Part shown: in pieces, positions 1 through 6,158 of the stretch
Position numbering within the stretch: position 1 is the first letter of the stretch
How the letters are laid out: every line of letters starts with the position of its first letter
NCBI GenBank assembly: GCA_024233785.1
Contig: JACKPD010000030.1
Location: 1 to 12,728, forward strand
Source of the DNA: Spirochaetales bacterium
GTDB lineage: Bacteria; Spirochaetota; Spirochaetia; CADAEX01
Direction: 5' to 3'
Length of the DNA: 12,728 nt
Notes under the pieces: model-generated
Seen by the model: only the letters and a program-made list of their open reading frames with translations
Database searches by the model: none
What the model was told of the DNA's origin: nothing
Made by a program: the position numbers and the translations under genes

Positions 1-1683
1 AAGAATTTTACTTTTGGATTCCGAACCGATTGAAGCTACAATTGTAAGAGGTCCGAGTCTTCCGATAAACATCAATAGGATTATCACAATTTTACCCGCG
101 GCAGTAAGTGATGATGTTATTCCGGTTGAAAGGCCCACAGTCGCGAATGCGGAAACTGTCTCAAATAGAATATCAAGCGGAGGGGCCTTTTCCGTTATAA
201 GCAGGACAAAAAACCCTGTTATTACAGCCGTCAACCCGAGTGATAAAATTGAAAAAGCTTTGAGAACCGTCTGAACTCCAATCTCTCTGCTGTATATTGT
301 AATATTATTCTCTTTCCTGAAAAAGGATTTAAAATAGGAATAAAGAACTGCAATCGTATTTACTTTTATACCTCCGGCAGTACTTCCGGAAGCCCCGCCC
401 GCAAACATGTAAAGAATCATTATAAACACAGTTACAGGCATAAGCGAAGAAAAAGATATGGAATTAAACCCGGCAGTCCTTAATGTTACGGACTGGAAAA
501 AAGCTGACAGATACTGAACACCAAGCGGTTCTTCCTTAAGGAGGTTTCCATGTTCAAAAAAATAAACCAGAAACATTCCGGAAAAAATCAGAAAAACAGT
601 ATACCCGAGAACAATCCTCGAGTTGGTACTTAACGAATCCTTTTTATATATACCCGTAATAAAGCTTTTTATTTTTGTGAACAGGCTCGACCAGATATCT
701 GTCATTACTGAAAAACTTATTCCTCCAAGGATTATCAGAAATGCTACAGTAAGAACTATAGCCGGATTTGAGGAAAACTGTTCAAGACTGTCTGAAAAAA
801 GGGCAAACCCCGCGTTGCAGAAGGCTGAAACCGCATGAAACATTGAATAAAAAATCCTCTCGCCGAATGAACTTCTTCCGGTAAAGGAAAAGAAAAGTAT
901 TACAGCTCCTGCCGCTTCTATCAGCAGGGTCAGGCCTACAATATTCTTTACCATTGCTGATATTTTTGTCATATCATCCTCATTAATCATATATGAAATG
1001 AGTTTTTTATTTTCAAGCGAGACAGATTTTCTGAACATGAAAACAGTAGAAAAAGAGAGGATCATAATTCCAAGTCCGCCAATCTGGATAAGAAGCATAA
1101 TTATGACTTTGCCCCAGGTGGTGAAGTAGACCGCTGTATCAACCACAATCAGACCTGTTACGCATACCGCGGAAGTTGCGGTAAAAAGGCTGTCAAGAAT
1201 TGAAAGAGAACCGCTCCCGGCTGAGGCAAATGGCATTGCCAGAAAGATTGTCCCGGCGGCAATTACTATCAGAAAACTTATAACAATCGTCTGCGCAGGA
1301 TTAATTAATATATTCTGCAGAAAGCTGCTAAGTTTCCCGAATCTTGAAAAAACCTTGAACAGGATAAGTGTATTCCTTAATATAATAATCGCCGCAATTC
1401 CTGAAAAAACTGTCTGCCCGGTGTAATACAAAAGAAATTTATCAGAGATAAACAGAATTATATAAAAAATCAGAAGCAGAGAGGCGATCAGATTATGGGA
1501 GAGATAAATTCTTTTATATTTTGCCTTTATCAAAGAGAAGAAAAAATCGGAAAGAGCTGTAATTATAATAAGAAGGTCAATTATTCTTCCTGTCAGCTGA
1601 GCGGAAGGAAAAGAAGATAACTGCTCAAGGTAGAAAGAAGCTGCTCCCAGCAAAAGCACGGCAAGTGTGACAATAGTTTTCAA
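1..1683 (-). CDS. ktrB: KtrB/TrkH-family potassium uptake membrane subunit (3' end cut by window edge)
   Basis: Integral membrane K+ translocating subunit of a Ktr/Trk system. The frame is open for 561 codons to base 1 with no stop, so the C-terminus is missing. All four selectivity-filter repeats are visible: TSAVCVTGL (res. 170-178), SAFCNAGFAL (about 286-295), SVTLRTAGFNS (about 398-408) and SAFATVGLSTG (511-521). The family signatures LLIQIGGLGIM and, near the C-end, FIGRLGPLTI are also present. Residues of the canonical first helix begin near 128 (NPAQTIVISFL). The first ~125 residues are therefore an N-terminal extension with three or four hydrophobic segments, making the protein longer than typical KtrB (about 450). 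The start is TTG at 1683, preceded in frame by a stop two codons upstream and by an AGAGGG ribosome-binding site. No RCK/KtrA gene is visible; it could lie beyond base 1. Family assignment is very secure; Ktr versus Trk is less so. Confidence 0.93.
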   Translation of the reverse strand, partial: MKTIVTLAVLLLGAASFYLEQLSSFPSAQLTGRIIDLLIIITALSDFFFSLIKAKYKRIYLSHNLIASLLLIFYIILFISDKFLLYYTGQTVFSGIAAIIILRNTLILFKVFSRFGKLSSFLQNILINPAQTIVISFLIVIAAGTIFLAMPFASAGSGSLSILDSLFTATSAVCVTGLIVVDTAVYFTTWGKVIIMLLIQIGGLGIMILSFSTVFMFRKSVSLENKKLISYMINEDDMTKISAMVKNIVGLTLLIEAAGAVILFFSFTGRSSFGERIFYSMFHAVSAFCNAGFALFSDSLEQFSSNPAIVLTVAFLIILGGISFSVMTDIWSSLFTKIKSFITGIYKKDSLSTNSRIVLGYTVFLIFSGMFLVYFFEHGNLLKEEPLGVQYLSAFFQSVTLRTAGFNSISFSSLMPVTVFIMILYMFAGGASGSTAGGIKVNTIAVLYSYFKSFFRKENNITIYSREIGVQTVLKAFSILSLGLTAVITGFFVLLITEKAPPLDILFETVSAFATVGLSTGITSSLTAAGKIVIILLMFIGRLGPLTIVASIGSESKSKIL

Positions 1684-1691
1684 TCTTTAAA

Positions 1692-1697
1692 CCCTCT
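1692..1697 (-). promoter_or_regulatory. Ribosome-binding site supporting the TTG start of ktrB
   Basis: On the minus strand AGAGGG lies 8 nt before TTG at 1683. An in-frame TAA at 1689-1687 rules out any longer start, and the next in-frame start (GTG, codon 9) has no comparable site, so the rare TTG start is favoured. Confidence 0.6.
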
Positions 1698-1704
1698 TGA
1701 ATAC

Positions 1705-1713
1705 ATTATAGCA
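1705..1713 (-). promoter_or_regulatory. Extended -10 promoter for ktrB
   Basis: Minus-strand TGC-TATAAT: a perfect consensus -10 (1710-1705) with the TG of an extended -10 element. Only a poor -35 is present (TGGAAT at 18-nt spacing), which fits extended -10 promoters. The predicted RNA start near 1698 leaves a 5' leader of about 15 nt that just includes the Shine-Dalgarno site. This would let ktrB be transcribed separately from the aminotransferase gene upstream. Confidence 0.5.
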
Positions 1714-1761
1714 TTTATTCAGCAGTAAATTCCATATTGGACATTAACGCGGAAAAACTAT

Positions 1762-2886
1762 TCACCCATACCGTGATTCAAGATATTTCTTGAAAGCGTA
1801 AAGCGCGTCCTTGAAATTCTTTCTCCCGAGTCCGAGCCTGAAGTACCTGTCGTCATAGTCAAAAAGTTTTCCGGGGAGCATAAGAAGGTCATGCCCTTTG
1901 ACAAGGTCCCGTGAAACATCAGACGCTCTTATGTTCCCCTTGAAAGCGGGAAAAGCGACAGAACTCCCCGAAGGCTCGTTCCACTCGAGAATGTTTTCAA
2001 GGTCCTCAAATACTCCAACTGCATAATCAATATTGCTTCTTATAATGTCCCTGCTCCTTCCGATGAAAAAATCCCTGTGCCGGAGCGCTATGCGGGCAAG
2101 GTGCTCGGAAGGAGCGCTGCTGCATATTGTTGTATAATCCTTAAGGTGCGCAACCTTGCTGTAAAGATCTTTTTTCTTTGTCGCGATCCATCCTATTCTC
2201 AGCCCGGGAAGACCGAAGGATTTTGACATACCGAAAAGTGATACACTGTCTTCGTAAACAGTACACATTGAGGGCAGGGGTTCCCTGTAGTCATGCTCAA
2301 GAAGCCAGTACATCTCATCGGAGAAAATAAATATATTGTTTTTCCGGGCGATATCAACTAATTCCCTGTAATCCTCTGATGAGGGCATAAATCCTGTCGG
2401 GTTATGGGGAAAATTAAGAAGTATTGCCCTGACAGGCTTTTCCCTGATTGTCTTTTTAAGAAAATCAATATCAATCTCCCAGTTTCCTTCCCTGTTAAGG
2501 AGAGGCCACATTACAACTTCGCATCCGGCTGCCCTGGGAATTTCCACAAGGGACTGATAGATCGGAGAGAGGACAACAATCCTGTCCCCTTTTTCAAAAA
2601 GGGAATTGAGTGTCAGATAGATGCATTCTTCAGGAGCCGCGACAAAAATCTCATCCGGCGTAAACCCGCTGTATAGATTGGCAATTTCCTCTCTCAGCCT
2701 GATGCTTCCGCTCGACTCGGTATAACCGAAAGTCATGTTCATGAATTCCTTTTTTTCCTCATAATCAAGAAGATCGAAAAGCGTATTCAGAGAAATTGAT
2801 TCGCAGTCTGAACTGCTGAGCTGCCTGTTAATGGAAAACTCGTATTCCGCGAAATATCTCTCAAGTCTGAATGGTTCATATTTCAA
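1762..2886 (-). CDS. PLP-dependent aminotransferase, class I/II (fold type I), capreomycidine-synthase-like
   Basis: Cytosolic PLP enzyme of 374 aa. Visible hallmarks are a cofactor-phosphate region around PEECIYLTLNSLF, NFPHNPTG with the conserved Asn that contacts the PLP ring, SDEMYW supplying the Asp/Tyr pair, SLFGMSKSFGLPGLRIGW with the Schiff-base lysine at K222, and RLGLGR near the C-end for the substrate carboxylate. The stretch from the PEE motif to PHNPTG resembles VioD/capreomycidine-synthase-type proteins and other unassigned aminotransferases, so the substrate cannot be named. The start is TTG at 2886; it forms a 4-nt TTGA overlap with the stop of the upstream EndoQ-like gene and follows a G-rich ribosome-binding stretch. 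The next in-frame Met is about 49 residues in and would remove conserved N-terminal sequence. Translational coupling to the nuclease gene is likely. A C-S lyase (PatB/MalY type) is a possible alternative. Confidence 0.85.
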   Translation of the reverse strand: MKYEPFRLERYFAEYEFSINRQLSSSDCESISLNTLFDLLDYEEKKEFMNMTFGYTESSGSIRLREEIANLYSGFTPDEIFVAAPEECIYLTLNSLFEKGDRIVVLSPIYQSLVEIPRAAGCEVVMWPLLNREGNWEIDIDFLKKTIREKPVRAILLNFPHNPTGFMPSSEDYRELVDIARKNNIFIFSDEMYWLLEHDYREPLPSMCTVYEDSVSLFGMSKSFGLPGLRIGWIATKKKDLYSKVAHLKDYTTICSSAPSEHLARIALRHRDFFIGRSRDIIRSNIDYAVGVFEDLENILEWNEPSGSSVAFPAFKGNIRASDVSRDLVKGHDLLMLPGKLFDYDDRYFRLGLGRKNFKDALYAFKKYLESRYG

Positions 2887-4097
2887 AGCACTATCCCCCC
2901 GTATTTTCCATCAAAACCGTATTCAACACTATAATCCCCGCGCCTTATCCTGTTGATACCTTCTGTTACTTCATTCGGGATGTTCCTGAATGAAAGCTCT
3001 CCTTTTTCAAGCCAGATCGAACTTTCCCTTCCTGCCTGCCTTATAATTTCAAGATAGATATCGATCACTTTTTTAGTCCCGCTTCCGCATTTAAGGCACT
3101 CCGCAATAACTTCAACTACCGGTATCTGGTAGACAAAATCCTGCCTTCTTTCAGGCGCCCCAGTGTAAAGTGAATCGACCCTTTCTTTTACTCCCTTCGT
3201 AAGAGGTCTGCCGCAGACAGGACAGATATCGGGAGGATTATCCTTAAAAAATATTTCTTCTCCGTTATGTCCAGGCCTGTCGCCCCTGTGCCCGGTAAGG
3301 TAATATCTTCCCTCAAAAGGGGGAAATTCTGCGGTTTTAACAACCGCTCCATTGCAGACTGCATCAGCAATCCCGTCTGAACTTACCTCGGCAACTGAAA
3401 GTTCTGTAAATTCCCTGCCCAGCCTGTTAAATGCGGCCGAGTGTGCATCGCTGGATGATATTACAGGAACATCAAGGTACCCGGCTATTTTTTTTATCAT
3501 GTCAGGGTCTGCGCTGAGGCCTGATTCTACCGCGTCGATAAGAGATGTTTCGTTTCCGAATATTTCTTCTATACTGTCTACAGGATTTTTTCCGCCGAGT
3601 ATCCCGTCCGGTGTCATAATATGGGCTGGAATCAGGAGACAGCTGCACTTTTTTTTGAGGCGGATAAAAAAATCACACATTTGTCCGCTGCTTTCAAATT
3701 TGATAAAAGGCCGTCCGATACCTAGCCTGCTGCCTGCGGATTCAAACATTGCCCTGGCATCCCTTATAAAGAGGCGGCTGCGGAAAAGAATAACCATGTG
3801 AAACAGTTTTCTTTTGAGAGGGTTGTGCGGGTACGGCATTGTCACTATCACTTCGGTCTGAGGCATAAGAAAGCAGGCCCCGCCGCTTTGGGAATCATTC
3901 ATTGCCCACATTCCCTTTTTCACGTCAAACGGGAAAAAACCGTCAAGTTCGTTCTCCCATTTCTCAAGAAGGATGTCTCCGCTGCCGTAGACATCTATCC
4001 CTTTAGTCTCCATCACATAACGGAGTTTATTGAAATCTGTTTTGCCGCTTGCGCCGGCATAAGGGGAATGTGAGTGAAGGTCAACGACAATATTCAT
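2883..4097 (-). CDS. EndoQ-like PHP-domain endonuclease (TIGR00375-type)
   Basis: The family (endonuclease Q, PHP superfamily) nicks DNA 5' of deaminated bases such as uracil and hypoxanthine. The 404-aa protein opens with the PHP metal motif DLHSHSPY (H8, H10) and carries further candidate metal ligands at D41 (GSGD), E82 (TEV), H100, H159 (PAHIMTP) and the SSSDAHS motif (D217, H219) followed by LGREF. The stretch SIEEIFG...VESGLSADPDM is characteristic of the EndoQ branch. A zinc-ribbon candidate follows: CPVC (292/295) and CLKC (334/337), then TKKV. The C-end YGFDGKYGGI matches the family's closing motif. Domain order and length agree with full-length EndoQ (about 400-425 aa). ATG at 4097 has AGGAG 8 nt upstream. 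It is first gene of a two-gene unit with the aminotransferase. The family is best known from archaea and scattered bacteria. Activity is inferred from family only. Confidence 0.82.
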   Translation of the reverse strand: MNIVVDLHSHSPYAGASGKTDFNKLRYVMETKGIDVYGSGDILLEKWENELDGFFPFDVKKGMWAMNDSQSGGACFLMPQTEVIVTMPYPHNPLKRKLFHMVILFRSRLFIRDARAMFESAGSRLGIGRPFIKFESSGQMCDFFIRLKKKCSCLLIPAHIMTPDGILGGKNPVDSIEEIFGNETSLIDAVESGLSADPDMIKKIAGYLDVPVISSSDAHSAAFNRLGREFTELSVAEVSSDGIADAVCNGAVVKTAEFPPFEGRYYLTGHRGDRPGHNGEEIFFKDNPPDICPVCGRPLTKGVKERVDSLYTGAPERRQDFVYQIPVVEVIAECLKCGSGTKKVIDIYLEIIRQAGRESSIWLEKGELSFRNIPNEVTEGINRIRRGDYSVEYGFDGKYGGIVL

Positions 4098-4137
4098 GCG
4101 GAAAACTCCTGTTAAGCTGGATAGTTGTCACGATAGT

Positions 4138-4148
4138 CCGGTTACCGG
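4138..4148. promoter_or_regulatory. Candidate operator palindrome CCGGTTACCGG
   Basis: A perfect 5+1+5 inverted repeat (CCGGT-T-ACCGG). It lies just after the predicted RNA start (about 4150) of the EndoQ-aminotransferase unit, where a repressor would block initiation. It could also form a very small leader hairpin, though a one-base loop makes DNA binding the likelier use. No regulator is identifiable. Confidence 0.3.
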
Positions 4149-4156
4149 GAATGTTC

Positions 4157-4185
4157 ATAATACACACAAAACACTTTTTCCTCAA
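4157..4185 (-). promoter_or_regulatory. Sigma70-type promoter for the EndoQ-aminotransferase unit
   Basis: On the minus strand, TTGAGG (-35, 4185-4180), a 17-nt spacer, then TATTAT (-10, 4162-4157, five of six matches). Predicted initiation near 4150 gives a leader of about 53 nt that ends in an AGGAG site before ATG 4097. The promoter sits in the 112-nt gap after the exported-protein gene, so the two-gene unit can be expressed independently. Confidence 0.5.
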
Positions 4186-4209
4186 ACAAAATATTTTTCT
4201 CCTTCCTCC

Positions 4210-5142
4210 CTATTTTAATAATGCAGCCAGTTCATCGCGCTTATCTATTAATTCCTGTTTTTTATCTGCCGCGGATGAGCTGTATGATGTTAAAGCAAGG
4301 TCCTTTTCTATCAGTTCATTATACAATTCAAGGGCTTTTTCCCTCCCCGATTTTTTAAAGAACGAACCCAGGTTTTTTTCAATTTCAGCTTCCTTTTTCC
4401 TTATGAGTTCACCCTCTTTATCAGTAAAACCCGGAATAAAAAAGACAACATCCTCAGTCGCGTTTTCTTTTATCTCAATCGGCCAGGTAACAACGGTATA
4501 CGGTCCGAACATCCTGTCCTGGACTATTTCAATGTCCCTTTTACCGGTGAGTACGCGCTCCATCAGTTCGGATTCAGGAACGGTGACGCTCTCCCCGATA
4601 CGCACGCGGAAGGCTCCCTTGTCGCCGATACTAATGAGTTTTACTTTTCCGAACGTCATTTTCATGCCGCTGAAGCTCTCGGCGAGGGAAAGGGCCAGAG
4701 TATCTGCCGTATCAAAAACATCAAGAACGGTTGCAGCGGTTTCCTTTTTCGTTATTGTCTCCTTTCCTTTCTCCATGTTGTAAACAGAAAGCTCAAAGAC
4801 AATTTCACCGGAGTCTGTATAATAACTCTTCCCGTATATAAGATTCGGTATTCCTGATTTTTCACAGTATCCGGCCATGTTTTCAGAAATATCTGCATTA
4901 TCGATTATCACATCATATAACCCCGACATTCTGAGAACCAGGTCAAGTGTAGTAGCAACAGTTTTCGATGAGACTGTAAGGTACTGATCAGACTCAACAG
5001 CGCAGGAGATGGGTATGATTGCAACTTTTGTTTTTACAGGTCCTGCTTTTCCATTAACGGCAGACTGGGTCTGGGCCTCAATCTGAGGCTGAATTAAAAG
5101 GAACAATACGGAAGACAGCAGTATTATAAATTTTTTATTCAT
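4210..5142 (-). CDS. Exported protein of unknown function with TolB-like N-terminal region
   Basis: I do not recognise a named gene. The 310-aa product begins with a clear Sec signal peptide (MNKKF, hydrophobic run, IEA-QTQ cleavage site near residue 23). No lipobox Cys is visible, so it is probably a soluble periplasmic protein. After it, VAIIPIS at about 39-45 followed by paired Leu-rich helices and a YYTDSGEIVFELSVYN strand pattern resembles the TolB N-terminal/CsgG-like fold that appears in many spirochaetal and diderm periplasmic proteins. The last ~75 residues are strongly charged and helical (KKEAEIEKNLG ... DKKQELIDKRDEL), suggesting a coiled coil. There is no beta-propeller, so it is not full TolB. 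The start is taken as ATG 5142 because GGAGGGGG lies just upstream and because the signal peptide begins there; a longer frame to 5214 would put 24 residues before it. It is divergent from the EamA gene. Role unknown. Confidence 0.75.
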   Translation of the reverse strand: MNKKFIILLSSVLFLLIQPQIEAQTQSAVNGKAGPVKTKVAIIPISCAVESDQYLTVSSKTVATTLDLVLRMSGLYDVIIDNADISENMAGYCEKSGIPNLIYGKSYYTDSGEIVFELSVYNMEKGKETITKKETAATVLDVFDTADTLALSLAESFSGMKMTFGKVKLISIGDKGAFRVRIGESVTVPESELMERVLTGKRDIEIVQDRMFGPYTVVTWPIEIKENATEDVVFFIPGFTDKEGELIRKKEAEIEKNLGSFFKKSGREKALELYNELIEKDLALTSYSSSAADKKQELIDKRDELAALLK

Positions 5143-5146
5143 AAAA

Positions 5147-5154
5147 CCCCCTCC
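5147..5154 (-). promoter_or_regulatory. Ribosome-binding site deciding the start of the exported-protein gene
   Basis: Minus-strand GGAGGGGG followed by TTTT and ATG at 5142. It is the only strong Shine-Dalgarno site in the divergent spacer and places the start right at the signal peptide, discounting the in-frame ATG at 5214. Confidence 0.7.
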
Positions 5155-5158
5155 CATA

Positions 5159-5187
5159 ATGATATTACCAATAACCGTATGGAGCAA
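5159..5187 (-). promoter_or_regulatory. Possible promoter for the exported-protein gene
   Basis: Minus-strand TTGCTC (5187-5182), 17-nt spacer, TATCAT (5164-5159). The -10 is good but the -35 matches only at TTG. The predicted RNA start would fall at about 5152, inside the Shine-Dalgarno site, so either initiation is a few bases earlier or this is not the true promoter. Confidence 0.28.
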
Positions 5188-5215
5188 GAAAGATTTAGCT
5201 GATATCCTTTTCACA

Positions 5216-6103
5216 ATGATGAGACAGAAACACCGGGCAGAACTTATGCTTGTCGCTGCAGCTCTTATATGGGGCGCGACATTTGTAATAATAAAGGAAG
5301 GGATAAAAAGCTGTTCCCCTGTTCTATTTAACGGAACAAGATTTATGCTCGCCTTTATTGTTATGCTTTTCTTTAACAGGAAAAAATTTACAAAAGCCGG
5401 CAGAAAAATATGGTTTCACGGGGCATTCCTCGGGTGCCTTAACTTTATCGCCTATACAATGCAGACACTGGGCCTTAAATATACATCTGTGGCGAAATCA
5501 AGCCTTGTTACATATCTTTTCGCGGTCCTTACGCCCCCGCTTCAGTATGTAATAACAAGAAAAGTTCCGCACAGGGGAAACCTTACAGGGCTTGCCGTAG
5601 TTTTCACCGGGATGATAATGATCACTTCTCCCAAAGCGGAAGGGATAAATATCGGCGATATTCTGACCCTGGCAAGCGCTGTTTCCTATGCCTTTTACAT
5701 TGTACTTATCGATATTTTCCCGGCCAGGGAAGACGCCGGCGTACTTGTCACGGTCCAGTTTTTCGTCATGGGAACACTTGGACTTATTACGGCTCCATTT
5801 GTTGAAACAGTTTTTATTTCATTCAATTCAGGCCTTGTTTTTTCTCTTGCATACCTTTCCGTTCTCGGCAGCGCAGTCTGTATCTATATAATCAACCGTT
5901 TCCAGCACTACACTACCCCGACCAGGGCAGTTCTGATCTATGCTCTTGAACCGATGTTTTCCGTTATTCTCGGTATATTAATACTCGCGGAATCAAAAGC
6001 GCCTTTAAAGGTTGCGGGCGCGGCTGTCATACTTTCAGGGATTCTTATATCTGAACTCTGGGAACAGATAGAATACAGGATTAAACAGAAAAGCCAGATA
6101 TAA
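5216..6103 (+). CDS. EamA/DMT-family drug/metabolite transporter
   Basis: Inner-membrane permease of the drug/metabolite transporter superfamily with two EamA repeats (about residues 10-140 and 150-285 of 295). The opening LVAAALIWGATFVIIKEG followed by NGTRFMLAF is the classic first-repeat pattern. LKYTSVAKSSLVTYL ends the first repeat, and TTPTRAVLIYALEPMFSVILG is the matching motif of the second. About ten hydrophobic segments can be counted. EamA members export amino acids, metabolites or drugs; the substrate cannot be read from sequence. ATG 5216 (or the adjacent ATG 5219) is chosen because it precedes the conserved first helix directly; the in-frame ATG at 5159 would overlap the divergent gene's ribosome-binding region. 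No strong Shine-Dalgarno site is seen. It is followed after 55 nt by lnt on the same strand. Confidence 0.9.
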   Translation: MMRQKHRAELMLVAAALIWGATFVIIKEGIKSCSPVLFNGTRFMLAFIVMLFFNRKKFTKAGRKIWFHGAFLGCLNFIAYTMQTLGLKYTSVAKSSLVTYLFAVLTPPLQYVITRKVPHRGNLTGLAVVFTGMIMITSPKAEGINIGDILTLASAVSYAFYIVLIDIFPAREDAGVLVTVQFFVMGTLGLITAPFVETVFISFNSGLVFSLAYLSVLGSAVCIYIINRFQHYTTPTRAVLIYALEPMFSVILGILILAESKAPLKVAGAAVILSGILISELWEQIEYRIKQKSQI

Positions 6104-6122
6104 AATAATTATTCTATCCTGC

Positions 6123-6150
6123 TTGCCATATTGCCAATATCTGGTAAAAT
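6123..6150 (+). promoter_or_regulatory. Strong sigma70 promoter for lnt
   Basis: TTGCCA (-35, 6123-6128, five of six), 16-nt spacer, TAAAAT (-10, 6145-6150, five of six) with an upstream TG making an extended -10 (TGG-TAAAAT). Predicted initiation at about 6157 is only one or two bases before ATG 6159, implying a leaderless or nearly leaderless lnt transcript, unless translation starts further in. Confidence 0.5.
6128..6140. promoter_or_regulatory. Perfect palindrome inside the lnt promoter spacer
   Basis: ATATTG-C-CAATAT, a 13-bp perfect inverted repeat that overlaps the last base of the -35 and fills most of the spacer. Its location is typical of a repressor operator or a MerR-type activator site, but the sequence is A/T-rich and could occur by chance. 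No regulator gene is nearby. Confidence 0.3.
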
Positions 6151-6158
6151 TGCAGTTA

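Noticed and set aside
3352..3801. Plus-strand open frame of 149 codons
   Set aside because: It lies fully antisense to the EndoQ catalytic motifs and has no ribosome-binding site or domain signal.
4142..4189. Short minus-strand frame (TTG start, 15 residues) after a GGAGGAAGGAG stretch, as a possible leader peptide
   Set aside because: It overlaps the predicted promoter elements of the EndoQ unit and starts with TTG; the purine-rich stretch directly follows the stop of the preceding gene and is probably chance.
4049..4783. Plus-strand open frame of 244 codons
   Set aside because: It is antisense to the EndoQ start, the intergenic gap and the exported-protein gene, all of which show family motifs or a signal peptide. 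Its translation is Ser-rich shadow sequence with no recognisable motif.
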